A stretch of DNA of 64,000 nucleotides from Undaria pinnatifida (taxonomy: Eukaryota; Sar; Phaeophyceae; Laminariales; Alariaceae), in contig JABAKD010000010.1 of the NCBI GenBank assembly GCA_012845835.1, positions 13,300,973 through 13,364,972 of the forward strand. The letters run 5' to 3'. Positions 53,571 to 64,000 of the stretch are shown piece after piece. A model generated the notes under the pieces. The model was given only the letters and a program-made list of their open reading frames with translations, had not been told where the DNA came from and ran no database searches. The position numbers and the translations under genes are program-made. Position 1 is the stretch's first letter; each line of letters begins with the position of its first letter.

Positions 53571-56500
53571 GGACTCAATGATGGTTGCTATCGGTGGTCG
53601 CCCAGTTAGTTGTTTCTGTATTGCCTTTTGTACTGCTGATGCATTGGATAGGGTCGTACGTATGGAGTAAATAGTGCGAATGTTGGACTAGCGCGGAAAA
53701 GGGTAACGAGTTTATCATACCTGGTACATGTTCATGCGGCGTTCGGCTTGACGTCAAATTGTTTTTCTACAGTATTGCAATTTTACGCCGCCGATCCGCG
53801 AGGCATGGTGTAGCTCCTTTGTTTTTGTTTTTTTTGCCACCCCTGCTCTCGCTGGGTACGTACCTAGTCTTGGACGGAGTGGTCGGCTGTTCGTTCATTC
53901 TCTGAGTAATTCGAACCAATTGCTGGAGCCTATTTTTTCCCCTGTGTCTGGGTTTGTCTTCCTGGGTCGTGTTTTTTCTGCTGCTACGGTTGTTTCGAGC
54001 AATCTTTAGTGCGCGTCGATTTCGTGTAGCTGCGCGGTATTACATGCCTTCAAATATTGTAACCCCCTACCTTTCAGGTAATGAAAACAACTACGTAGAC
54101 GAAGCTGAAGCCAGAGCCGGAGTACCAGTAGTATGTTAGCGCTATCGAGTCGTTCTAGCGTACAGAACATTGATCGTTCATGCATATTCTGCCGCAGTAG
54201 TACTTGTAGCGGGAAAATGTCACGACCGTCTATGACGTCGCCGTCAATCGTTTTCGATTTTTTTCTACCGTTCCGATGTTTCGATTTTGCTCAATGACGT
54301 ATGTGGCTGCGGGCGCTCTTTCCCGCGAGGGCTTGGGGTCAACAGGATAGCTGCGGACGCAATTTTCCAGCGCGTGGGGAGTTGGAATGACTGTTTCGCC
54401 GAGTGCGTACGTACGAGTATAAGAGTATTTGTTTTCTCTCCTCCCGAACAACAGTTTCCCTTCCATTCCTCTCACGTTGATGGCTCCCTAATGCATAAGC
54501 CGAGCGGGAGACGGAGGCAGACGTGTGGTCAGTTCCGCGAAGCATGGTATCTATCTTGCGCGCGCGTACCAATTTATGGCACTACGTACGACACCAGAGA
54601 ATTGATGGAACAGAAAAAGTTGAGCGAGCCAACCCACGCTTTAGAGTGTTGCCTGGGGCTCGGTGTTGTCGCGGCGCATCCGACGGACGGGTGGGTTTAG
54701 CCGCTGAGTAACGGATGAGTGCAACGTCTGAGCGTTGCTGCTGAGTGTAAAGCTTGACCGTTACTATCGCTGAATCGCGCTGCGCGGCGGCGGGAGGGGG
54801 GTCGCTGCCTGCTTTGGTGTTGTCAGGTCGTTGCTGATTGGTCGGGGGATCCAGGTTGCTTCGGCAATCGGCGCGGTAGGGCTTGCGCCTGGTAGTTACG
54901 AGGGCGATGGGGGATGTAACTAGTACCTGGTACGTTTATGCATGTAGCTGTATAGTAAATGTTTCCCAGCTTCAACTTTATTGCGGTACGTGGTTAGTAC
55001 TCGGGTTCAACGTTGATTCCGCGGAGATCATGCCTATGGTATGTCATTGACCCTTCTACGATTCGCCGTGATTGAGGCTTCCATAGGATTGAGTCGCAGG
55101 AGGACGGGCTTCGACTGATGGGTAGATAGGTGCGCGTTGTTCTGCGGGAGCCTTGGCGTGGGTGCGAAGCAGACTGCGGTTGGCTTGAGAGTGAATCCAA
55201 AGTTCGACCCGGGGCAGTCTTCTTTGTATTGGTCCACATGCGTACAAAGTCTAGAAAGAGAGGTATTTCGTGCCCGCAGTTTTCTGATTGGTCAACTTCT
55301 GGATGAGAACAAAGGTCAACCAAGGATTTTCCACCAATCAGTAATTCTGACCTAAAAAATTAACCAAACAGAAAACTGCGGGCACGAAATACCTCTCTCT
55401 CTGTCTCATGTATTGTTGCAGCTGCGCGCGTGGTATAGATTATTACGTCGCTGACACAAGATATGATGTCGTAGTTTCCACTCGGTGTGGTTTGTCGTGG
55501 AAAGGGGGGCGGGAAGGACCGACGAGCCCGCCGAAAAACAGGGTGTAAAGATGGGTGAACATAGACTCGGCGAGCATGTATGGTGGATGTCGGACACGTG
55601 CGGGGACTCGACCAAAATGCAGGACAGCCATGCGAAAAAAAAACTGCAGGTCGTTGATCTGGTTGGCCGAGGCTGTGTTTTTATGGGAAAATGCCAGTTT
55701 TTCGGGGCAAACGCCACCGAAACACTCTGCGGAGCCTCACGACCGCCCATAGCCGACGTTTATCCCCCCCGAAGGGTTGGGGTTGGGTCTGGGGCAGGGA
55801 TAGTCTGGACCGACGTGGAAGTTTGAAATTTGAAATTGACCACAGATGTCCTTAGGAGGTGTTTTGAAGGGCTGTCGTGCAAATAGGGGAAGCCGCGAGC
55901 GGGGGAGGAGGAGCGGGTTTGGAGGCTTTTCGACGCTGCTGCATGTTTGTTTTGTTGTTCGTCCGTGTTGATTGGGTAAAAAAGGTGCTACGCGTTGTAT
56001 ACATGTTACTACAGGTATTCTAGAGTGCGCCTGATCTGATCTCCGCCCGCCACCGTCGGTGTTGTTTTTCGCGGGGTGGTGGTACTGCAATTTTGGCTGG
56101 GGTGTGTCCGGCCGTCTGCCGCGGGGATTGGACTCTGCTTGTACTTTATCTTACTTTGCTATAATACTAGTACGTGGCTCGTAGAACGCTCCGACTAACG
56201 CTGACCGAGGAGACGCATTGTATAGCTCTTCCGGTTTAGTTTTGATGATTATAGTACCGCATGCATTGATTAAGTTTGATTTTTTGCGTGTTTTGCTTGC
56301 TTTATTGGCGAAGGCTTTAGGCATTAGGTTAGCCCCCCTCCCCGTCGCGTTCATCCGATGAAACGGATGTCCACTGTCGTTTTCTACACTCAGGACAAGG
56401 CGTAAGTGTTACCCACACGCCCACCTATTGTAGTGTTGGTGGTGTGAGGTGTGTGCGGGGCGGTGGGGTGTCGCGGGTTTGCTTGTGACTTCGCACCAGT

Positions 56501-58600
56501 TTAAATGTGATAACGGAAAATAGGAAGAAGGTGATGATGCGACCAACATCATCAACAACAACACAGCAGCCACCACCAATGGTGCAACGTGTCTATATTT
56601 TACAACGTCGGGGCTATGATACACCTCCTTGGTGCTCTACCGACCGCTCATCTGACGTTATTTTTGTGTTGCAGTACTGATACTATGCTTCATCGTTCGA
56701 TAATAAATTAAGAGCTGGGAAGGATTAGAGCTACAAACTGTCATCTTTGCCGGCATAGCTCGGGACCGTGGTGCGTCTCACCCAACAGACGCTTCCAGTG
56801 TCATGTGTTTATTGCCGTATATTGCGTATCCGAATCTGTACCGACAATACAGGGTCTTGTTCGCCCATCCTCTTCACTATGAACGATGGGGCGTATCGAT
56901 CTATTGCATAGGCTACCACCCACATCGCCGCTGCTGGGGTCAGCGTAGCATGTCCTCTATTACGAATGACTCGACGTCCCGACCAGCGGAGGGGGGGATT
57001 GATACCTATGGTTGGGGCTCAGGGATACCCAACTCCGCTTGATTGGATGAGGTTGAACAAGTTGCGAACATGAGGTTCGTCATGCCTGATTTTACGCGGC
57101 TTCAGAGTTATTTATGCCGAATCACACATGACGAGGCCCCTCCACCCTCAGGGTGCTTCTCATGAACGACCCCGTGAACGTCCATTTCCCGCAACGCCCT
57201 CCAACGGTAAACACCAGGTCTACGTGCTGAGCTGCGCCTCTGTAACATCTTCCCTGGCTGGTTGCCTAGGGAAGGCCAGCCAAACGATACTCCATACTCC
57301 ATATGGTGCTCAATAATAGCGGAAGGTGTACTTCCGGCTGCTTTTTGCAAATCCTCAATCCGTTTACCTCAAGATGTGGTTCAAGGGGTGTTTGTTGGGT
57401 AGTCTGGGTTTCACCTCGACATTTGTTTCGTTACTTTGCACGTTCGCCCGAGACGTTGGATGAACTTTCTCTTCATGCTGTCCTTTTGCAAGCGTGCTGC
57501 GACTTCATAGAAACGCTCTGGTGGCAAGCCGTTTTTGTGTAGGCTTAGCGCCACCCCTAGCTTTTGTCGCTGCTCCCCCGTGCCCCCGCCCGTGACGCTG
57601 AAAGTACTCTACCTTCACGCTGGCTTTTTGCCAACGTCCGTCGACTTCGTAACAACGGCCTTGTGGCAATCAGCAAATAGTTATCGGGCGACACGCTTGG
57701 GGGCGAATCCTTGTGGCGACGATCTTGGGGCAACATGTGTGTGAGTACAATTTGGCGTGTCAGTACCTGTGTCGCTACAATCTTGGCGACATTCTTACGG
57801 CTGCACTCATCCCAATGATGCTCTATTCATCAACCCCAAATATCCGTAACACCGTGCCAATTAGATCCATCGAACTCTTACACCTGAACTTGCAACACGA
57901 CCGTAGCATCCCCCTTCGTAGCTGGTTGGCTTGAGGCATACCAGGCATGCAATACGCTAGACGGCTGGATGATGTGCCCTCACAACAGCGTACAACAAGG
58001 AAAACGCCTCACTCCTAGTCGAAGCGTGACCTGAGTTCGATTCGCGGATTGAACACCATGTTATAATGTTTGTATCTGCCGGCAAAGCCCAAGGATCGAT
58101 CATGATTCTCCTTATCCAAAACACGCGTCGAGTATCATGTGTGTATCATCTTGCTAAGGTGTTTTCGTACCATGCTATGGTCTTCCACCGTCTCGTTTCC
58201 CACCTCGCCCTATGCGCTTGGTGGCAACATAGATGCTTCCCGCGTTTTTTTTCCATCGTTCTCGCGAGGCATGAGCTCTTTTTTTGTCTTGGCCCTTTCC
58301 TTGCTTCTTGGTGTACTTGTTTTTCCACGAAGATATTCGTTGCACCTTAGCCCCAGCTACTTAATAGCGAGACATTCCAGCTGTTGCTACCGTGATGAGG
58401 CCGTACGTTGGCGACTAATGGCTCTAATGCGAGAGCCTCCGTAGGCCCCACGTTATAGCGGTCCCATGCTGGCTCTCCAGCCCATTTGCCGGCTCTTCTT
58501 CACCCCCATTCTCTTTCCTGGTTGTACCTGCCCCCAAGGCCCCGCCCTAGTCGGGCCCCGTTCTATTGTAGCTTTGTAGCAGACGAATCCATTCCCCTGG
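53571..58600. other. Right flank, no recognisable gene
   Basis: Short open frames on both strands (the longest about 137 codons at 54287-54700 plus) lack known motifs and codon bias. The only clear feature is the small TIR element at 55257-55398. I cannot exclude exons of an unfamiliar gene. Confidence 0.45.
55257..55398. mobile_element. 142-bp MITE with perfect 30-bp TIRs
   Basis: 55257-55286 (starting AGAGAGGTATTTCGTGCCCG) is the exact reverse complement of 55369-55398. An inner pair, CTGATTGGT and ACCAATCAG, adds a second stem. No target-site duplication is obvious. Identity of the arms suggests a recent insertion or a conserved structure. Confidence 0.85.
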
Positions 58601-58619
58601 GCCAGTTTTCCTTCTCTTT

Positions 58620-58860
58620 CTTGCAGCGTACATACCCCAAGGGTCCAACGATCCCGATCTCCATTCTGGCTTTGCAGCCAACAGCTCTTCTTTCTCTACG
58701 CTAGTTTTTCTCACTTTTTCGGCATCCCTGCCCCTAGGGTCCAACGACAATGACCTCCATTCTGGCTTTGCAGCCAACAGCTCTTGTTTCTCTACGCTAG
58801 TTTTTCTTACTTTTTTCGGCATACCTGCCCCTAGGGTTCAACGACATCGGCCTCCATCCT
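58620..58860 (-). repeat. ~96-bp tandem repeat, about 2.5 units
   Basis: Units share GGGTCCAACGA, CTCCATTCTGGCTTTGCAGC and TCTCTACGCTAGTTTTTCT. The period is close to 96 bp, so on the minus strand the frame is kept: 32-residue units with KVRKTSVEKEELLAAKPEWR. A longer A-run shifts the frame in the outermost unit. The surrounding minus strand (58.5-60.2 kb) is purine-rich with many stops and may be a decayed coding region. Confidence 0.7.
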
Positions 58861-61559
58861 GGGTTTGCAAGCCGTCTTGGCTGTGCAGCCCACAGGCCGT
58901 CTAGGCTGTGCAGCCCACAGACCGTCCCCTCTTGGTTCCCCGATCTCATGTTGTCTTTTTGGTGTACATGTCGCATGAGTATTACATTTGCCCCCAGTTG
59001 GCTTCACAGCGCACCATATAGTCTAGGTCGTTTCCTGTCGACCCCGCTTAACTTTTTTTTTCGGCGAACTCGCTTTAGGACGAATGGCTTTGCTACGTCC
59101 CTGGCGTTGCTTGTTTATTTCAAGCTAGCCTTTCAAGGTCTCTTGTTGTGGACCCTCTTTTTTTTCAGGCTGCTCTACGTCTCTATCACACGACTCGCCC
59201 TACTGTATGTTTCTCCCTGCTTTTTTCTCGGTTATCATCTCAGGGTTGCTCCACGCTATCAACCCCGTGTTCCCGACGTGTAGTGCCTAGCTACGGGTTT
59301 CTTCTTAGTATTTTCTCTGTTCCCCATCTTCTTTCTGAAACTAGACACTTCCAGCGCTGCTCCGAGCTGCAAGAGAGTATTTTTGTCGATCCCATTTTTG
59401 GTTTGCTTTGTTTTTAGATTTCAGCCTTACTGCGTCTGGAACAACCTGCTATTAGCTCGCCTCTCAAGGTGTCATGATGTCGGCTCTTTTTCTCTGGCTT
59501 CCGAGAGTACCTTTCATATTTCTTTGTCGACGTTTCAGTTTTGTCCTTGTTCGCGTATTGCTTTGGTCAAGTGACCTCACCACGTATTTTTTATCGTTTT
59601 ACTGGTACTGTACCCAGCTAGCTTCTAAGGGCACCCTGCTGTTGCCCCCTGGTTCGGCTTTCCGGCGTATCTCGTGCCTCCAGTACCACCATTTCGGTGT
59701 TATCGTTCCACTGCTTCGGTGTTGTCTTTCTTCGCGTTCTCGCGACTAGCTTTGGTAGACATCCAGGTCCACTGTTGCGGACCCTGACATTGTTTTAGGC
59801 AGTGCGCCTTTCTTTCTCTCTTGTTTTTCGGGGGATGGCCCCACCCCCGCCCCTTCGGCCCCGCGCTTCAGGCCCTAATTTTCTGTGGCCCTCACTCCGT
59901 GACACCTTATTTTCCTTTTGACTGTGTTTCCGCGTCTATACCTTCCTCTTGTTTCCCTTTGCATCCTTGTGCTCGGTGGCCTCGCCCTTCGTGATTTGGT
60001 AGGCCGATTGCTACTGGTACACCGTGGGTACATACCCGGCCTCGAGCTCCCACGGTTGTGAGCCATCACAGGGTTGTATCTCTTGCAACGAGGCGTCTTA
60101 ACCTCATTACGAGGTGTGGGGGTTTTCTTAGCCTCACCTTGGTTTGCTTCGAGTAGCCGTATCTTCGATCCCCTTTCCAATGTCTGGATGTTTTGACGCG
60201 TGCTACGACGATAGAGATGCACCGCTTTTTTTCTTAATACTCTCCCTCAATTTGGGAGCTTAAGACCTCTCTCCTAACAACTGTTTTGCACAAAAACAAA
60301 ACTGCTACCAGGTGAAAAATCCCACCACGGCCTAGGTACTCGACGAGAATCATGAAAAAAAAAAATGACGTATTTTCGACGATTTGAGGTTGAGTAGCCC
60401 CGCCATTCAGAAACTATTTCGCACGAAAAGTGCTTCCTCTATCGTAGCATGCATCCTTTGTTCACACATCCTTTGATTGCCATGTGATCTGCATCTACGG
60501 CTGTTCAGGGTGGACCAAGGTTATAGGGTGACCTCCGCCGGTGGATATTCTATAGATTCAACATGAAACCATGTCGTTATTTAGGTGAAACCACGTAATA
60601 GTAGATGTCACATTTACGTCAAGGCCATCATGTAGATGGGCGAGAATGTAGGTGACGGTGATGCTCTGGAAAGAGCTCCCGCAGATTGTTCACCGCCTGC
60701 CTGCCTGTCCTATACCGTTTCTTTAAAGCAATAAGATCAGCGTTGTGTCTAGGCAGTGAAACAACGAAAATATGAATAAAGACTCCAGAACCACGAGGAG
60801 AGCGCCTCCCAACACCGAGAACCCTGCTCCCCCTTCGGGGGGCACTTAACACACACACCATTCTCAGAGGAACTCAATTAAGTCATGGGACCTAACTGGT
60901 TGGCGCGTGGCACTCCTATGGTTGGTTAAATTCGGTGTCACCGCAGCTTGAAGCAAATGGCAGCTTGGGCCGAGGCAATTGCGCCGCCCGACTCTTAGGC
61001 CATTTTCACGGCCGAGGTCCGACTCGAAGGCCTGGACGAAATTGACGACAACTCCGCTTGTGTGCTCATATACAGTCAGACATGACGTTTCCGCCTTGCG
61101 ACAGTAGGGTCTAATCTTCAGCTGCCCTGATCGACCTGAGGAGGTGCCTGAAAAAACAGAAAAAAGACGTAGAGAGAACAGACAGGTTTCCTGTGCTCTC
61201 GCTTGCGCCGACAGACAGCCAAAACACACCAAATAACTCTGTTTTCTATCCCGACGCCTACGCAGACACGCAGTACGTGCTGGCCTTTTATTGATACAGC
61301 AGCTACTGTATTCCTACGAAGAGCAGCGGGAGAGTGACGGAGCATATTCTACGCTTCTGCTGCCGGGCTAAGAGTTACCAAAATAATTTGTTCTTAGCTA
61401 ACGCTAAAAATCACGAATCATGAAAAAAAATGTCACGACTACTAACATTTTGAATTTATCTCATTGTACGGCCTTGGTCGATAGTTTTTCGGTGTTTTTT
61501 TTCTGGGTTATAAGGTTTGAATTTTTCTCCTTCGGTTGTTTGTAGTGTTTTTTGCGTTT
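58861..61559. other. Right flank, degenerate sequence
   Basis: The minus strand is A/G-rich. A 115-codon basic frame (60222-59875) has no known motif. No gene is called. 60493-60526 resembles the edge of the 0.5-kb tandem units further right (CTGTTCAGGGTGGACC). Confidence 0.4.
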
Positions 61560-63015
61560 GAGCTGGGTTTGGGACGGTTCCTGCCTTTTCATTTTATTTT
61601 TTAGTCCTGCCGACACCCCCTCTCAGTGCCGGGCCATGTTCTTGGTAATCAGGTCGCTACCTGAGGCACAGGACCGTCGGCGTTTCCGTGTTTGTTCATT
61701 TTCGCCTTGCCGACGCCCTCCTCAACCCCGAGCCGGGGGGCGGCCAGGGTAATCTATCTGTTCATAACGTGGCACAGGATTGTTATTTTGTTTTGTTCTC
61801 GTATTCTACTTCTACAGCTAGGCACTTCTCCCCTGGTGGGGCTATGGGTAGTGTCACCTTCCCATTTCGCGTATGTGTCGCTTTCTCATCCCCCCCCCCG
61901 CCATGCTGGCGGTGCGCGGGAGGTTTTTGGCGTGGTTTCCTTTCTATGGTATTGCTCTGGGAGCCCAGCAAGGCGTAAGATCTAGGATACGGAAATGGTA
62001 TAAAAGGGTTTCACGCGCCTTTGAAGGTATGTGCGTACAGAAAAAGGGGATGAGGCATTTTATTTTCTCCTTGGACTCGCGACGCGTAGAGCATTTAGTT
62101 CTATCCGTCGCTTGTGGGACTAACACAAGGGCTTATCTCATAGAAAAGTGAGTGACCAACGTAGACCCTGCCTATTTGAGAGACCTGCAAGAGGGTGGCC
62201 TGTGTATGGCTGTAAACAGCCCCCAATCTCATAACGCATGGCGTCAACGGCAGGTCTTTTCCCGCCTGTCGATCCCGCCATTCGTTGGGGTTTCTGTAAC
62301 CCGTTTCCCGTCTTTCGTTATTCGTTTGTGGTTTTCTGATTTAGCATTTTTCCTGGGGCTTCGTAGCCTCGCAGGGTATAAAGGCGTGGGAGTGGGTTTT
62401 TTGAAGGGTTGCATCTTCGACTCATGTTCTAGACCTCGGAAATGGTGCTTCCCCGAACCTTCCATATTTCTGCATGTACGGCTCATCAGGGTGGGCTAAT
62501 GTTATGGCATTGCCGTGAGAGCCTAGCAAGCCGTAAGATCTAGGATACGGAAATGGTATGAAAAGTTGTCACGTGCCTTTGAAGGCATGTGTGCGTATAG
62601 GAAAAATTTGGATAATGTTTTTGCTCCTTACTTAATAGACTCGCAGCGCGTTGAGCGCTCAGCTCTATCCCCTTGGCTTGTGGGACTAACACAAGGCCTT
62701 GTTCTAAGGGCTTATTTAATACGTGGAACCTGCCTAGTAGAGAGACTTGCAAGGGGGCGGCCTGTGTGTCTGTCTGCAAACAGCCCCCAATGTTACAATA
62801 TTCCTTAATCATTGCGCCTCAGTTATTCCTTCAATTATAATTGCGATTCTTCTTCGTGTGTTTTCCCGGCTGCATGCAGAGCCTATTTTCCGTTCAGAGG
62901 TGTGGGAGTGGATTTTGAGTGGGTTTTGAGTAGCCGCTAGTTCATGGGCCCCGGGTTTTCCCCGATTTTCCCACGTTTTTGCTTATAATGCGGCTCGTCA
63001 GGGCGGGCTAGTGGT
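61560..63015 (+). repeat. Degenerate 0.5-kb tandem units
   Basis: Two units start at 61945 and 62503 (period 558). They share GTAAGATCTAGGATACGGAA, CACGTGCCTTTGAAGGCATG-like text, TTGTGGGACTAACACAAGG and AACAGCCCCCAAT. A possible third start is at 63016, then the sequence diverges. Both units encode a related plus-strand peptide (RKWYKRVSRAFEGMCV) interrupted by stops in the second unit. Before them, a ~115-bp word pair (CTGCCGACACCCCC / TTGCCGACGCCCTC) is duplicated at 61600-61790. Confidence 0.75.
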
Positions 63016-64000
63016 ATGCTACGTCCTTGAAAAGGTGGTAACTACTCCTAAAACGGGTAATTGATCAGTTTTCATGTTGTTAGGATTTATATGGCGTTTT
63101 GTATTTGGGATAATCGTGATGCGACGGGAAGGGCATGACCGCATGATCCCTCCCTGTTTAGATTATATTATCAAAATTAAAATACACTCCAGCTGTGAGA
63201 TCGAATATTTTGTCGAAACTCATCTTTGCAAGCTGTGTGTGATACTCCGATCGCGCGTATTAAGGGTTGTGTGTCCTCATTAAGGTTATAGGTCGGCAAC
63301 CCCCCTTGCAACTACAGTGTAGCTATCAGGGTCAACAGGGTGATGTTAAGCAGTCTTTGCGCGGAAACTATAAAACCCTTTTCTGAGGGGGACAAAATAT
63401 GACAGCTGTGGAAGGAAATGCATCAGTTTATCAAGTGAATCCTGTAAGTCGAATATCCGGTGAGGGGAGGGCGGAGTTTTTAAGGACGTGGGGGCCTGAT
63501 TTTGATCAAAAGGGGGGCGGGAGGGGGGGAGGCGGGGGAGGGGACGGGTGGGGCAGGTCAGGTTGTGCGTGGAAACTATGAATCCTTATTGTGGGGGAGG
63601 GAAGGGAATGTGGCGGGGGAGGCTGGGGGCGGGGAGGGAGGGCTTTAGGTCGCATAAATGTAGGGGTTTGCTATACGCGTGGTGCTAGGTCTAGGCGATG
63701 GTGTGGGTGGCGGGGAAGGAGGGGGCGTTGGGGGCGGGGGTGGGTGGGAATTACAGCAGCGGCATGGACGGCTCTAAAAAGATAACCAAGCGATATCCAG
63801 GGCGTGGAAGTGTTTATTACTCTGGCGGGTTTCGATATTAGGTGGGGCGTTTAAGCGAGAAGAAGCGAGAAAAAAAAAAAATGGGGCGGGGGGGGGGAGG
63901 GGGGGGGGTGGGGTGCAAGCGGTTTAGGTCACATACACCAGTAATATTAAAATACACTCCAGCTATGAGATCAAGGATTTGGTCGACCCTGGTGTTCGCA
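63016..64000. other. Right edge: G-rich and repeated sequence
   Basis: AATACACTCCAGCTGTGAGA at 63180 recurs at 63952 (one difference), and GGAAACTATAAAACCC at 63364 has a partner at 63570. Long G-rich stretches at 63510-63640 and 63885-63915 break any frame. No gene is recognised. Confidence 0.5.

Noticed and set aside
58020..58060. tRNA-like B box (GAGTTCGATTCGC)
   Set aside because: No matching A box or cloverleaf upstream.
60200..60300. Copia-like polypurine tract and LTR boundary on the minus strand (AATTGAGGGAGAG)
   Set aside because: No integrase, reverse transcriptase or second LTR was found nearby, so one short word is not enough.

Overview
The window looks like nuclear DNA of a eukaryote with large, intron-rich genes, most plausibly a brown alga or a related stramenopile. 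The grounds are many short exons with GTRNGT-type donors and pyrimidine-rich AG acceptors, kilobase introns packed with repeats, GC-rich exons, and frequent CAG/CTG tracts. No bacterial operons, rRNA or CRISPR arrays are present. The lineage is an inference from style, not from a marker gene.

Two protein-coding genes account for the recognisable coding sequence. They start head to head, with only 171 bp between the two proposed start codons (41703-41873). Leftward, from 41702 to 5255 on the minus strand, runs a 36-kb gene for a pentatricopeptide-repeat protein ending in an Smr domain (PPR-SMR). I assembled 22 exons; splice phases agree at every junction, provided one G is dropped from a homopolymer in exon 4. 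The product is about 1192 residues. Many introns fall at the same place within successive PPR units, close to one exon per helix pair. Rightward, from 41874 to about 53244 on the plus strand, runs a divergent kinesin, closest in style to kinesin-6. It has 7 proposed exons, about 1251 residues, an acidic N-terminal extension, a motor domain, a coiled coil and a low-complexity charged tail.

The introns hold most of the other structure. There are dead non-LTR retrotransposon (LINE) pieces at 9.7, 24.9-26.65 and 45.8-46.06 kb. A non-autonomous element of about 0.5 kb (6.7-7.2 and 50.6-51.1 kb, with fragments elsewhere) ends in the same TGAGTAC plus C-rich tail as the LINE. Three elements have hAT-like terminal inverted repeats (21.2, 30.6-31.1 and 35.1-36.9 kb), and a 750-bp terminal-inverted-repeat element occurs three times. 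A 1.55-kb inverted repeat lies at 11.2-12.8 kb, and microsatellites are numerous.

The most unusual signal is repeated duplication of exon edges into the neighbouring intron. Degenerate copies of an exon end lie beside at least five PPR exons, and copies of a kinesin acceptor region lie upstream of kinesin exon 5. This looks like a fossil record of PPR units being gained, or failing to be gained, by local exon duplication.

The flanks (1-5254 and 53245-64000) hold no gene I can recognise. The left flank has a foldback repeat and a 66-bp direct repeat. The right flank has a small perfect-TIR element, a 96-bp tandem repeat and a degenerate 0.5-kb tandem array.
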